A DNA stretch of 64,000 nucleotides from Pseudoalteromonas prydzensis (lineage in GTDB: Bacteria > Pseudomonadota > Gammaproteobacteria > Enterobacterales > Alteromonadaceae): the NCBI RefSeq assembly GCF_001661495.1, contig NZ_BDDT01000011.1, positions 1 through 64,000 of the forward strand. Direction: 5' to 3'. A model generated the notes under the pieces. The model saw nothing but the letters and a program-made list of their open reading frames with translations. It did no database searches and was not told where the DNA came from. This document shows positions 8,804 to 16,984 of this stretch, in pieces. A program made the translations under genes and the position numbers. Position 1 is the stretch's first letter, and every line of letters starts with the position of its first letter.

Positions 8804-8841
8804 ATTATAAAAAGCGTGATTGAGAAGTTGATTTGGATCAA
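8804..8841 (-). promoter_or_regulatory. Predicted FNR-activated promoter of the microprotein gene
   Basis: TTGATTTGGATCAA at 8828..8841 is a perfect match to the FNR/Anr consensus TTGAT-N4-ATCAA. On the minus strand a perfect TATAAT (8809 down to 8804) begins 18 bases after the box. If transcription starts 7-11 bases after the hexamer, the box is centred at about -38 to -42, the class II activator position. The promoter points to the small gene at 8723. The other divergent start (8988) is about 150 bases from the box. Confidence 0.65.
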
Positions 8842-8987
8842 CAAAGTTAAGTCAAGTGGCGGAGTGACTGGTAAGGGGGTAGGCAAAGTAAAGTAAAACA
8901 AACTTGAAGTAAAAAAAGTTTGACATGTTTAAAAAATAGCCTTAACTTAGTTGGTGTCAAAAATATTTTACTTGGAGTTAATTGTAT

Positions 8988-9488
8988 ATGACTCGTTCAG
9001 AACAGTTGAAAGAGCTTTTACAAAGTATAAGCTTTAGAGAGCTTACGCTTAGTATCGATTTATTGGTCAGCGTATATATTTCGTTTTTTTATGTAGACAG
9101 CTTAATTAACGCAACTACAGAGCAGCTCGCTTCGGTCTCTTGGCTGTCAGGGTTACTGCTACAGGTATTAACTTACTCTGTGGTACTTATGGTATTGAGC
9201 TATTTATTGCTCGCATTCATTAGTGATAACGAGTTAAAACAGCCACTTGATGTTAGGGAAAAACAAATAAATTTAATTGGTTATAAGTATAAAGCGGTAA
9301 TTTTACAAGTGGGTATTTGTATTGCTATTTTTCAATATCAAATTGAAGCGAATGGTTGGGGGCCTGCTATTGAATACAACATTCCTTATTTACCTATGCA
9401 TGTGATGGTAGGTGCTTTTTTAATTGCTGAAATAACGAACTACATAGCGCAGTTATATAAAGGTAGAACGGGTGATATCTATGAGTGA
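8988..9488 (+). CDS. Four-helix membrane protein paired with an HTH regulator
   Basis: 166 residues; ATG 8988 is preferred because TTGGAG lies 10 bases upstream, while the in-frame TTG at 8982 is too close. Four hydrophobic segments are visible (about 20-40, 55-78, 98-115, 130-150). It overlaps the next gene by 8 bases. Small membrane proteins coupled to a compact Xre-type regulator recur in bacteria, and the membrane partner may control the regulator, but no such function is shown here. The specific family is not recognised. Confidence 0.75.
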   Translation: MTRSEQLKELLQSISFRELTLSIDLLVSVYISFFYVDSLINATTEQLASVSWLSGLLLQVLTYSVVLMVLSYLLLAFISDNELKQPLDVREKQINLIGYKYKAVILQVGICIAIFQYQIEANGWGPAIEYNIPYLPMHVMVGAFLIAEITNYIAQLYKGRTGDIYE

Positions 9489-9702
9489 ATATGCAATCAG
9501 TAACTCTATTCGGACATTACGGTTTTTATACAATGAAATGACCCAAAAGCAACTCGCCGATGCTATTGGGGTAACGCGTCAGACTGTGATGGCGATTGAG
9601 GCAAATAAGTACTCACCGTCATTAGAAGTCGCCTTTAAAATTGCAGCCGTCTTTAAGTTACCTTTAGAGGAGGTATTTCAATATCGGGCGACCAATACGT
9701 AG
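9481..9702 (+). CDS. Small Xre/Cro-type HTH transcriptional regulator
   Basis: 73 residues, nearly all HTH_3 domain: MTQKQLADAIGVTRQTVMAIE is the helix-turn-helix (split here as helix TQKQLADAIG and recognition helix TRQTVMAIE), followed by NKYSPSLEVAFKIAAVFKLPLEEVF. It belongs to the compact YozG-like (COG1476) group. The ATG at 9481 lies inside the end of the membrane protein gene, so the two are probably translationally coupled. It probably regulates its own operon or a nearby membrane function; targets are unknown. Confidence 0.9.
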   Translation: MSEYAISNSIRTLRFLYNEMTQKQLADAIGVTRQTVMAIEANKYSPSLEVAFKIAAVFKLPLEEVFQYRATNT

Positions 9703-10117
9703 CATGATATACGATATTAAAGTGGGGTTTAATGATAGGGGTTTACTGACTCTTCTATAAAGTACAGTGTCTACTTTATCTTTATCTGAGTTCGACGGCG
9801 CTGAGTTAATGATAGAAAAGCAGTTACAAGGTAATAAATTTCTGTAGGTCGTCATTTATGGCGATAATTTTTTTGAAGTAAAGTGATAAGCTAAATCATG
9901 GCTTTGCTTTACTCTTAAGCGAAGCGCCTCTAAATCTTTTTGTGAATAAGTTACTTAAGATCTTTTTGCACAAAGAGAAGAGAATGAGAAGTAAATGAGG
10001 GGAATGCAAAATTTATTTGCAGTAAAGTTGGCTCTGAGAAGCTTGTTAGAAATAGCATCTGTTTGGGCTTATAATTTCAACTTTATTTTTTATACCTAGT
10101 AATAATGGTGGTAGACA
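9703..10117. other. Long intergenic stretch holding repeat copy A
   Basis: I see no convincing gene in these 415 bases. They hold two blocks of a dispersed repeat: 9802..9873 and 9958..10033. These recur as 10622..10690 and 10708..10792 on the other side of the next gene. The unit at 9843..9866 (TGTAGGTCGTCATTTATGG...) is a REP-like imperfect palindrome. An extra 85 bases separate the two blocks here compared with copy B. Confidence 0.6.
9802..10033. repeat. Dispersed intergenic repeat, copy A (interrupted)
   Basis: Matches copy B at 10622..10792 in two blocks. Block 1 shares AGTTACAAGGTAAT and CTGTAGGTCGTCATTTATGG. Block 2 shares CTTTTTGCAC, AGAGAAGAG and ATGAGAAGTAAATGAGG. The two blocks are separated by about 85 bases here and only about 17 in copy B, so one copy has gained or lost sequence. 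The two copies lie in direct orientation about 0.8 kb apart and flank one gene. Confidence 0.75.
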
Positions 10118-10504
10118 TTGAAAATTACACGGATAGTTAAATATACTTTAGTGATTATGCTGCTGCAAATTGCTTTATCGACATTACTCAATATTGTTGC
10201 TGGTTTTGAGCGCGATGCATCATCGAGGCTTGACGATTATATTCTTATTGCAATCATCCCATCCAGTGTCTTATCTTTTTTACTATATAGTGTAATGGCA
10301 TATCGCAGTGATAATTATGCTTGGCGATATGCATTTTATGTTTGTTTTTTAGGCTTTTTTCTTGGTGCAATAACTGTCTCATTGATCTTGCAAGAGTTTT
10401 ACTTTTTCTCAAAAACTTCCATTATCGAGTTGCCCGTTTCATTGTTAGTTATTATTTTAGCAACCCTGACAGGGTTGAAATTGCAAAGAAAAACGAGCGC
10501 TTAA
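10118..10504 (+). CDS. Orphan membrane protein between repeats, unknown function
   Basis: 128 residues with four hydrophobic helices (about 8-28, 44-60, 72-92, 106-122) and very short loops. The only start that keeps the first helix complete is TTG at 10118, with GGTGG seven bases upstream; the ATG at 10105 is out of frame. It ends in KLQRKTSA, a basic tail. It stands alone, flanked by a directly repeated intergenic element, which suggests a mobile or recently rearranged segment. The family is not recognised. Confidence 0.6.
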   Translation: MKITRIVKYTLVIMLLQIALSTLLNIVAGFERDASSRLDDYILIAIIPSSVLSFLLYSVMAYRSDNYAWRYAFYVCFLGFFLGAITVSLILQEFYFFSKTSIIELPVSLLVIILATLTGLKLQRKTSA

Positions 10505-10881
10505 AGCTCACCAATATATAGTATTACATTAATGGTCTTGGAATCAGGCTCTAATGTTAATGTGTTAATTTTTTCCACCAGCACCTGCTGTTGTTGCTTT
10601 TTCAAGTTTGATCTCTTTACTGAGTTAATAATAAAGAAGTAGTTACAAGGTAATGAATTGCTGTAGGTCGTCATTTATGGCGACAATTTTTGCTGTAAGT
10701 CATTTAAAGGTCTTTTTGCACTAAGAGAAGAGCATGAGAAGTAAATGAGGGTGAATTTAAAGTTTATTCGCAGCTAAAGCTGGCTCCTACAAGATTTGGT
10801 TACCCGTAGGAAATGGCTTTAGCCATGAATTATTTTTGTTATTAGGATTGTCGCGCTAAAGCACGACCTACATGAGAGTTT
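10505..10881. repeat. Intergenic region with repeat copy B and a REP-like cluster
   Basis: No gene is seen. Repeat copy B (10622..10792) is followed by three REP-like units: 10769..10793 (GCTAAAGCTGGCTCCTAC), 10804..10828 in the opposite orientation (GTAGGAAATGGCTTTAGCC) and 10849..10876 (GTCGCGCTAAAGCACGACC). A related unit lies at 10661..10687. All share the theme GCTAAAGC plus CCTAC. Such palindromic units can form stem-loops in RNA and, in other bacteria, are moved by RAYT transposases; no RAYT gene is visible here. Confidence 0.75.
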
Positions 10882-11295
10882 TTACAAATATAACGATGTG
10901 TTATTTGGCGTGCTGCAAGGTGTTAGCGCAAAGCTATTAATTGTGGTTATTAACATCTGTTGTTGTTGTTTTTCTAGCTTTAACTCGGCGCTGAGTAGGT
11001 CTTTACGAATTGCAGCATAATCTGCAATTTCGGTGTGATTGGCTTTTAAATAGGCGCGGGAAGTACGTAGGGGCTTTAAAACCTGTTGATCAAATGCACT
11101 AATACATTGTTCAAGTTTGCTTAGCTGTGCTTGACTAATTGCTAGATTGAGAGAATCTAAATAGTACAGTAGCAGGCACAGGTTAACGTTTTTACCTTGC
11201 TGATTTTGGTAAGCCAACAGGCGTGCTTGCATATCACCTTCACTATAAAGCTGACATGCAAATTGCCAAAAATCGTTGCTGTTAAGCAAGTTCAT
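10882..11295 (-). CDS. TIGR02444 family (DUF2390) protein
   Basis: 137 residues starting at MNLLNSNDFW. The phrase DFWQFACQLYSEGDMQARLLAYQ then NVNLCLLLYYLDS is typical of TIGR02444, a small helical proteobacterial family without known function. The ATG at 11295 overlaps the end of yheS by 14 bases, so it is co-translated with it. A longer in-frame start upstream would lie inside yheS and is not needed. Confidence 0.85.
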   Translation of the reverse strand: MNLLNSNDFWQFACQLYSEGDMQARLLAYQNQQGKNVNLCLLLYYLDSLNLAISQAQLSKLEQCISAFDQQVLKPLRTSRAYLKANHTEIADYAAIRKDLLSAELKLEKQQQQMLITTINSFALTPCSTPNNTSLYL

Positions 11296-13204
11296 CGGCA
11301 AACGCTTGTTCTTTTTCTTCCATCTCTTCAAGGGCCATGAGTAGCTCTTCTTCGATGTCATTTACTTTTGGCGTTAATGTCGCTTGCTTTGCTATTAGTT
11401 CTTTTAACTTTGTTTTGTTGTCATCGTTATAAAGGGTGTTATCGCCAAGTGCTGCTTCGATTTCTGCTAATTCAGCTGAATGTTTATCAAGTTGTTTTTC
11501 AAGCTTTTCAATCTGCTTTTTGAGTGGTTGAACCGCTTTTCTAAATTCGGCCTCTAGGCGCTTTTGCTCTTTACGATTTACTTGTGAGTTTGCTTTTGGT
11601 TCATCGTCAGCTTGAGTGGCTTTTGCCGCTTCTTTGTTGGCGTTGAGTAGCCATTGATAGTATTCGTCTAAGTCGTAGCCAAACTGGGTTACTTCACCGT
11701 TATCGACTAAGTAGTATTCGTCAGCGGTGTTTTTTAGCATATGTCGATCATGAGATACCGTTACCATCGCGCCTTCAAAGCCTTGCAGTGCCATAACCAG
11801 GGCATGACGCATCTCTAAATCAAGGTGGTTAGTAGGCTCATCCAGTAGCAGTAGGTTCGGTTTTTGATAAACCAGCATGGCTAAAACTAGGCGGGCTTTT
11901 TCGCCACCAGAAAACGGCGCAACTGGCTCCAGAGCTTTATCACCAATAAAGGCAAAACCACCTAAAAAGTCGCGTAGCGATTGCTCGCTGGCTTTTGGAT
12001 TTAGGCGCTGTAAATGAGTGACTGCGCTGGCTTTTAAATCCAGCGACTCTAACTGATGCTGGGCAAAGTAACCAATGTTTAAACCCTGATGTTGGAACAC
12101 TTCACCGGCTTGCGGTTGTAACTCACCTGATAGCAATTTGATTAACGTAGATTTACCCGCGCCATTACGACCAAGTAGGGCAATACGGCTACCCGGCACT
12201 AAGTTAAGTTTAATGCTGTGTAATATGGTGGTGTCGCCATAACCTGCTTGCGCTTTATCTAGCGTCATCAAAGGGTTTGGCAGCGCGATTGGCTCGGCAA
12301 ATTCAAAGTCAAACGGTGAGTCGGCGTGAGCGGGGGCGAGTTTTTCCATACGTTCAAGCGCTTTAACACGGCTTTGTGCTTGCTTAGCTTTACTGGCTTT
12401 GGCTTTAAAGCGGGTAATAAACTGCTCAAGGTGGGCAATTTGTTCTTGTTGTTTTTCAAACATGGCTTGGTGCTGTAATAAGCGTTCTGCTTTTTGGCGT
12501 TCAAACTGCGAGTAATTACCTTTGTAGACATTGATCAGCTGCTTATCAATATGCCAAATTTGATCAACTACCGCGTCTAAAAACTCACGGTCATGCGATA
12601 TTAATACCAGTGTACCTGTGTAGGCGCGTAAAAAGCGTTCTAGCCAATACACGGCATCTAAATCTAAATGGTTGGTTGGCTCATCCAGTAATAATAAATC
12701 CGCGTCGCGAATAAGTGCTTGGGCAAGATTTAAGCGCATCCGCCAACCACCGGAAAAATCACTCACTGGGTTTTCGATTTGGTTATTGGCAAACCCTAAA
12801 CCATGCAGCAGTTCACCGGCTTTGGCTTCAATGCTGTAGCCTTTGATGTTTTCTAACTGGATATGAACTTTGGCTTGCGTGTCGCCATCGTTATTCTGTT
12901 CAGCCTCGCGCAGGGCAATACGCAAGGCGTAATAATCTGGGTGGCCTTGTAATACATAATCTATGGCGCTGATCTCAAGTGCAGGGGTTTCTTGCTTTAC
13001 CGAGGCAATCGACCAATCTTTAGGAATGCTGCAATTACCTGCATCAAGCTGTAGCTCAGATTTTAATAAGCTAAACAGTGTCGACTTACCGCAACCATTT
13101 GCACCAACGAGGCCGACTTTGTGCTCTGGAAATAACGTTGCCGATGCATCTTTAAGCAGTGCTTTACCGCCGCGGAGTAATTCAATTTCTGAGATCTGGA
13201 TCAT
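11282..13204 (-). CDS. yheS: ABC-F family ATPase YheS
   Basis: 640 residues with two ATP-binding cassettes and no membrane segment. Cassette 1: Walker A GANGCGKST, signature FSGGWRMRL, Walker B LLLLDEPTNHLD. Cassette 2: Walker A GRNGAGKST, signature FSGGEKARL, Walker B LLLLDEPTNHLD. The linker is charged (FKAKASKAKQAQSRVKALE) and the C-terminal tail is a coiled coil (about 530-635). ABC-F proteins of this type act at the ribosome during translation. Gene and order with yheT/yheV match the enterobacterial yhe cluster, here interrupted by about 2.2 kb of other genes. Confidence 0.95.
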   Translation of the reverse strand: MIQISEIELLRGGKALLKDASATLFPEHKVGLVGANGCGKSTLFSLLKSELQLDAGNCSIPKDWSIASVKQETPALEISAIDYVLQGHPDYYALRIALREAEQNNDGDTQAKVHIQLENIKGYSIEAKAGELLHGLGFANNQIENPVSDFSGGWRMRLNLAQALIRDADLLLLDEPTNHLDLDAVYWLERFLRAYTGTLVLISHDREFLDAVVDQIWHIDKQLINVYKGNYSQFERQKAERLLQHQAMFEKQQEQIAHLEQFITRFKAKASKAKQAQSRVKALERMEKLAPAHADSPFDFEFAEPIALPNPLMTLDKAQAGYGDTTILHSIKLNLVPGSRIALLGRNGAGKSTLIKLLSGELQPQAGEVFQHQGLNIGYFAQHQLESLDLKASAVTHLQRLNPKASEQSLRDFLGGFAFIGDKALEPVAPFSGGEKARLVLAMLVYQKPNLLLLDEPTNHLDLEMRHALVMALQGFEGAMVTVSHDRHMLKNTADEYYLVDNGEVTQFGYDLDEYYQWLLNANKEAAKATQADDEPKANSQVNRKEQKRLEAEFRKAVQPLKKQIEKLEKQLDKHSAELAEIEAALGDNTLYNDDNKTKLKELIAKQATLTPKVNDIEEELLMALEEMEEKEQAFADELA

Positions 13205-13347
13205 GTATTATGCGCTTTACTGTGCCTGTGTGAACTTGGCGCTATCATAGCACGGAAGCTGGGCTATATTTCAATTGCTAGCGTATCAACTGAACAGTTA
13301 TTGGGTTAAAATGCGGCGAGTTTCTTTTCTAACTGTGAGTAAGCGTA

Positions 13348-13551
13348 GTGAAGCAGAAAAAACGATTTATTGCAGGAGCAACCTGCCCAGAATGTAAAAC
13401 AATGGATATGATGATGCTTTATAAAGAGCATGACGTAGAAAAAGTTGAATGCATGCAATGCGGCCATAAAATGGCGCAGCCAGAACAGGCAGTGCAAGCA
13501 TCAACACGCCAATTTGAGCAAGTTATTGGCGTGTTTAAACCAGGCGATTAA
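13348..13551 (+). CDS. yheV: YheV family putative zinc-ribbon protein
   Basis: 67 residues starting at GTG. It matches the YheV signature KKRFIAGATCPEC with a second Cys pair in ECMQCGHKM, so four Cys could bind one metal ion. It is a small cytosolic protein of unknown role. It converges on slyX with a 10-bp gap and shares a divergent promoter region with yheS. Confidence 0.9.
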   Translation: MKQKKRFIAGATCPECKTMDMMMLYKEHDVEKVECMQCGHKMAQPEQAVQASTRQFEQVIGVFKPGD

Positions 13552-13561
13552 GCCACTGCAA

Positions 13562-13777
13562 TTAATAATGCGGTGGTGGTGGCTCTGGCATATTAGACAT
13601 CATCGACGGTGATGATTGCGACTCTTTAATTTTTTCGGCCAGTAGCTCTGTTTGGCGTTTCATTTTCGCTAACAGCTGCTGGTGAACCTTAATTTCGTCA
13701 TTTAAAATTTCAATCGTTTCATCTTGAAAGGCTATTTTAGCTTCAAGTTCTGTTAAGCGATGTTCAATTGTGTTCAT
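13562..13777 (-). CDS. slyX: SlyX-like coiled-coil protein
   Basis: 71 residues: an N-terminal coiled coil (EHRLTELEAKIAFQDETIE and onwards) and a Pro-rich tail PEPPPPHY, the hallmark of SlyX. In E. coli slyX lies next to fkpA, as it nearly does here. Its function is unknown. Its start overlaps the 3' end of the WD40 lipoprotein gene by 14 bases, so the two are co-translated. Confidence 0.93.
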   Translation of the reverse strand: MNTIEHRLTELEAKIAFQDETIEILNDEIKVHQQLLAKMKRQTELLAEKIKESQSSPSMMSNMPEPPPPHY

Positions 13778-14762
13778 TTTTATCTCGTCTAATAAAGCGC
13801 TCAGCTATTCCGCTGGAGCTTTCGGTTAACAACCTTGTATCGTTGTCAGTAAAAGCAACATCTAGCACCACCGCCGATTTAGGTCTGCTGCTTTCGCGCG
13901 GGGTGACATGCCAACTTTGAATTTTTTCACCGGTATCTAATTGCCATAACTCAACTAAGCGATTAGGCGAGCCGGTAGCAAGTAAGGTGCCTGCGTCATT
14001 AAAGCGTACCGCAGTGAAAATTTTCTGTCGGGCAATATACGCCAGTTTACTAACAAGATCACCTGTTGTCAGCTGCCATACATGTGCTTGTGCCATACTG
14101 TCTGCGGTAAATGCATAGCGACCTTGTGGATCAAGGGCCACTTGAGTCACTCTGGTTGGGTGATTAAAGCGATGGATCACTTGCCCTGTTCGCGTGTCCC
14201 AAAAGTAGGCGACGTAGTCGTTAGAGCCACTGAGGGCAAAATGTCCATTAGGGGATAAATCCACCGCGTTAATTTTTTCTTGGTGGCCAAGGAACTCTAT
14301 GCGTCTACCGGTCTCTAACTCGAGATATACGACCACGCCATCGCTACGGCCGTATAAAACGCTGCGACCTTGGTTGCTAATAGCGATATCTCGAATGGTG
14401 GCGGTTTTGATTTTGTAATAGCCGGTATTTTTACCGCTAGCAATATCCCAAACTGCAAAAGTGGTTTTTTCTGCGGTGACAGCATGGCTATTGTCATACG
14501 CAATGGCGACAGTGTGGACTAAGCTATCTTGAGCTCGCTGCTGAAACCATTGGTATTTTAGTACTTGCTGTTGATTATCCCACAGGGCGACCCCATGGTG
14601 TATGGATGAGATCAGGCTGTATTTGCCATCATGGGATACCGCTGAGGCAAACGCACCTCTAGCTGCATGCTCATAGCTTGCAGTCGCTTGGTCTTTTTGT
14701 TCTGAGCAGGCAATTAGTAAGGTGCAGCACAGAAGATACAAAAAAGTACGAAATATCGACAT
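13764..14762 (-). CDS. WD40-repeat lipoprotein
   Basis: 332 residues. The lipobox LLIAC places the lipidated Cys near residue 19. The mature part is a beta-propeller with WD40-like repeats, for example HDGKYSLISS, NGHFALSGSNDYVAYFWDTRTG, QGRYAFTADSMAQAHVWQLTTG and AGTLLATGSPNRLVELWQLDTG. A membrane-anchored periplasmic binding scaffold is the reasonable inference; the partner is unknown. It is divergent from fkpA and upstream of slyX. Confidence 0.88.
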   Translation of the reverse strand: MSIFRTFLYLLCCTLLIACSEQKDQATASYEHAARGAFASAVSHDGKYSLISSIHHGVALWDNQQQVLKYQWFQQRAQDSLVHTVAIAYDNSHAVTAEKTTFAVWDIASGKNTGYYKIKTATIRDIAISNQGRSVLYGRSDGVVVYLELETGRRIEFLGHQEKINAVDLSPNGHFALSGSNDYVAYFWDTRTGQVIHRFNHPTRVTQVALDPQGRYAFTADSMAQAHVWQLTTGDLVSKLAYIARQKIFTAVRFNDAGTLLATGSPNRLVELWQLDTGEKIQSWHVTPRESSRPKSAVVLDVAFTDNDTRLLTESSSGIAERFIRRDKNEHN

Positions 14763-14963
14763 ATTACAGGTATTTCCCCTTAACTCTTAGTGATTGAGAG
14801 GTTAGACTAGGGCACGTTAAAGGCCAAGGTTGTTTATCTAATAACTTGAAAGTGAGCGGTAGCTTGCAATCAGCAATTAGATAAGTAGCCTATCATGGGC
14901 CGTTAATCATTAACTAGTAATAATACAATAAATGACATCTGCAAAGTGTGTCGGAGATTTAAA

Positions 14964-15716
14964 ATGAAAAAGACGATTAAATTGTCATTGATTGCAGCGT
15001 CAGTTTTTGCGCTAACAGCTTGTAATCAAGAAGCAAAACAAGAACAAGCACCTGTTAAACTAGATACTGAAGCACAGCAACAAGCATACGGCATCGGTGC
15101 ATCTGTTGGTAACTTCTTAAATAAAGATTTAGCTGACAAAAAAGAGTTAGGTATTGAGCTTGACCAAACGCTATTAATTCGTGGTTTTGAAGACGCCCTT
15201 GCTGGTGAAGCAAAAATTGATGAAGAAAAAATTCGTGAAGTATTAACTGCATTAGATACATCAGTGCGAACTAAACAAGAAGCTCAGGCTAAAATTGAAG
15301 CTGAAAAGAGCCAAGCTGCAGGTGTTAAATACCTAGCTGATAACGCTAAGAAAGAAGGTGTTACAGTTACTGAATCTGGCCTACAGTATGAAGTGATCAC
15401 GCAAGGTGATGGCGAAAAACCAGTTGCTACCGATGTAGTAAAAGTACATTACAAAGGTACTTTATTGGACGGCACTGAATTTGACAGCTCTTATTCACGT
15501 AACGAGCCAACAACTTTCCCACTTAACCGCGTAATCGCTGGTTGGACTGAAGGTTTACAACTTATGCCTGTTGGCTCTAAGTACAAGTTCACTATTCCTG
15601 CTGAGCTTGCTTACGGCGACCGTGACTTAGGTAAAATTCCAGCTAACTCAACGCTTGTTTTTGAAGTAGAACTACTTGAAATTCAAGACGAAGAGAAGTC
15701 AGCTGCTGCAGAGTAA
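14964..15716 (+). CDS. fkpA: FKBP-type peptidyl-prolyl isomerase FkpA
   Basis: 250 residues; ATG 14964 is chosen because CGGAGA lies 8 bases upstream and the signal MKKTIKLSLIAASVFALTAC starts there. It has an N-terminal dimerisation helix domain (about 35-125) and a C-terminal FKBP domain (about 145-240) with VKVHYKGTLLDGTEFDSSY, VIAGWTEGLQLMPVGSKY and IPANSTLVFEVELL. It folds periplasmic proteins. Unusually for the E. coli protein, LTAC forms a lipobox, so it may be a lipoprotein as in Mip-like relatives. Confidence 0.95.
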   Translation: MKKTIKLSLIAASVFALTACNQEAKQEQAPVKLDTEAQQQAYGIGASVGNFLNKDLADKKELGIELDQTLLIRGFEDALAGEAKIDEEKIREVLTALDTSVRTKQEAQAKIEAEKSQAAGVKYLADNAKKEGVTVTESGLQYEVITQGDGEKPVATDVVKVHYKGTLLDGTEFDSSYSRNEPTTFPLNRVIAGWTEGLQLMPVGSKYKFTIPAELAYGDRDLGKIPANSTLVFEVELLEIQDEEKSAAAE

Positions 15717-15733
15717 TTAGTTATTCTGTATTG

Positions 15734-15759
15734 AAAAGGGGCTAATTAGCCCCTTTTTT
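15734..15759. terminator. Bidirectional terminator between fkpA and ldcA
   Basis: AAAAGGGGCTAATTAGCCCC followed by six T forms a perfect stem of GGGGCTAATTAGCCCC. It serves fkpA (+) and, read on the other strand, the convergent carboxypeptidase gene. Confidence 0.9.
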
Positions 15760-15770
15760 GTTGCTAAATT

Positions 15771-16820
15771 TTAGCTAAATGCGGCTTCTTTCATGGTTAA
15801 CGTACCCGCATCGGCATTAAGCTCAATTTGCGTACCGACGGGTAAAATAAATTGCCGTTTAATATGGCCAATCATCGCGCCGCGATAAGCAGGAATGCCC
15901 AGCGGTTTAATGTAATCTGCAAAAATCTCATCAAGGGTTAGTGAGCCATACCCTCTACCAGGCTTACAGTCATTACAATCACCAAATACAAAACCTGCTA
16001 TTTTATCAAGTGCACCCATTAGCTTTAAAGTGCTAAGCATACGGTCAATGCGATAAGGTGCTTCATCAATATCTTCTAAAAATAAAATTGCCCCGTCAAA
16101 ATCGGGTAAATAAGCTGAACCTGCCAAAGCTGTGAGTACCGTTAAGTTACCACCAATTAGTTGCCCTGTAGCTTTACCTGGCGTAATGGTTTGGGTGAGA
16201 TACTGGCTATTAACTAGTTCGTCTTCAGCCTTAGGTAAGTTACTAAAATGCATGCGTGTTTGTTGTTCAAACATCTGTTTAAACTGCTTAACATGAAATG
16301 GGTTCCAGCTACTTGATGCATTGGGGCCATGAAAACTAACAATGCCAGCCTTTGCAAGCAGCGCATTGTGAAGTGCCGTAATATCAGAGTAGCCCATCAG
16401 TGGCTTGGCATTAGCACGGATCATGGCGTAGTCGAGTAACGGTAATATACGTGCAGCCCCAGAGCCACCTCGTAAGCAAAATATAGCATCAACGCTGCTG
16501 TCTCTAAACAGCGCATTAAGATCGTCAGCACGCTGTGTGTCAGTTCCAGCTAGGTGGCCACGTCTGGCCATAATATTGGGAGCTAACTTAGCTTGGTAAC
16601 CGAGTGCCTCTATAACTTGCTTAGCTAAAATAATATCTTTTTGATTTGCTGTTGCCGCGGATGGGCTAGCCACACCAATTGTGCCTCTTCTTGGTAAGGC
16701 GTTCGGCTTTTTTAAACTCAACGCGGTTTGGCTTGATAGGTTAGCTGCTTGAACACTATTGCCAGCGAGTAATCCAGCACTGATGAGTGATAAAGACTTT
16801 AAAAATGTACGTTTATTCAT
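15771..16820 (-). CDS. ldcA: LD-carboxypeptidase (peptidase S66)
   Basis: 349 residues, an exported member of the S66 family that trims the D-Ala from murein tetrapeptides. The N-terminus MNKRTFLKSLSLISAGLLAGNS looks like a signal sequence; its single KR makes Tat export uncertain. The nucleophile Ser lies in CLRGGSGAARILPLLDY, the Glu in FLEDIDEAPYRIDRML and the His in MIGHIKRQF. It is longer than cytosolic E. coli LdcA (about 304) because of the leader. AAAGGC precedes the ATG. The gene stands alone. Confidence 0.9.
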   Translation of the reverse strand: MNKRTFLKSLSLISAGLLAGNSVQAANLSSQTALSLKKPNALPRRGTIGVASPSAATANQKDIILAKQVIEALGYQAKLAPNIMARRGHLAGTDTQRADDLNALFRDSSVDAIFCLRGGSGAARILPLLDYAMIRANAKPLMGYSDITALHNALLAKAGIVSFHGPNASSSWNPFHVKQFKQMFEQQTRMHFSNLPKAEDELVNSQYLTQTITPGKATGQLIGGNLTVLTALAGSAYLPDFDGAILFLEDIDEAPYRIDRMLSTLKLMGALDKIAGFVFGDCNDCKPGRGYGSLTLDEIFADYIKPLGIPAYRGAMIGHIKRQFILPVGTQIELNADAGTLTMKEAAFS

Positions 16821-16934
16821 AGCGAGCCTTTGTTATTTTTATACACAATAGCGCTATCATTACATTATGGAAATATAAATTTCAATTATTTGGGGTGATT
16901 TGGAATATTTAATTTTTATCGGTTGGGCTTAGGT

Positions 16935-16966
16935 TTAAAAACAAACAAGGAGCGGGGCTCCTTGTT
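16935..16966 (-). terminator. Terminator of rsd
   Basis: A perfect ten-base-pair stem (AACAAGGAGC / GCTCCTTGTT at 16944..16953 and 16957..16966) with a GGG loop. On the minus strand it is followed by a T-rich run TGTTTTTAAA. Confidence 0.85.
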
Positions 16967-16984
16967 GCATCGAAACTGTGCTAG

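Noticed and set aside
9703..9760. Short ATG frame after the HTH gene
   Set aside because: Only 18 codons, no ribosome site and no conserved feature; treated as non-coding.
12268..12531. 87-codon minus-strand ORF inside yheS
   Set aside because: It lies fully within yheS in another frame on the same strand, and its translation is low-complexity Lys/Pro/Leu with no recognisable domain.
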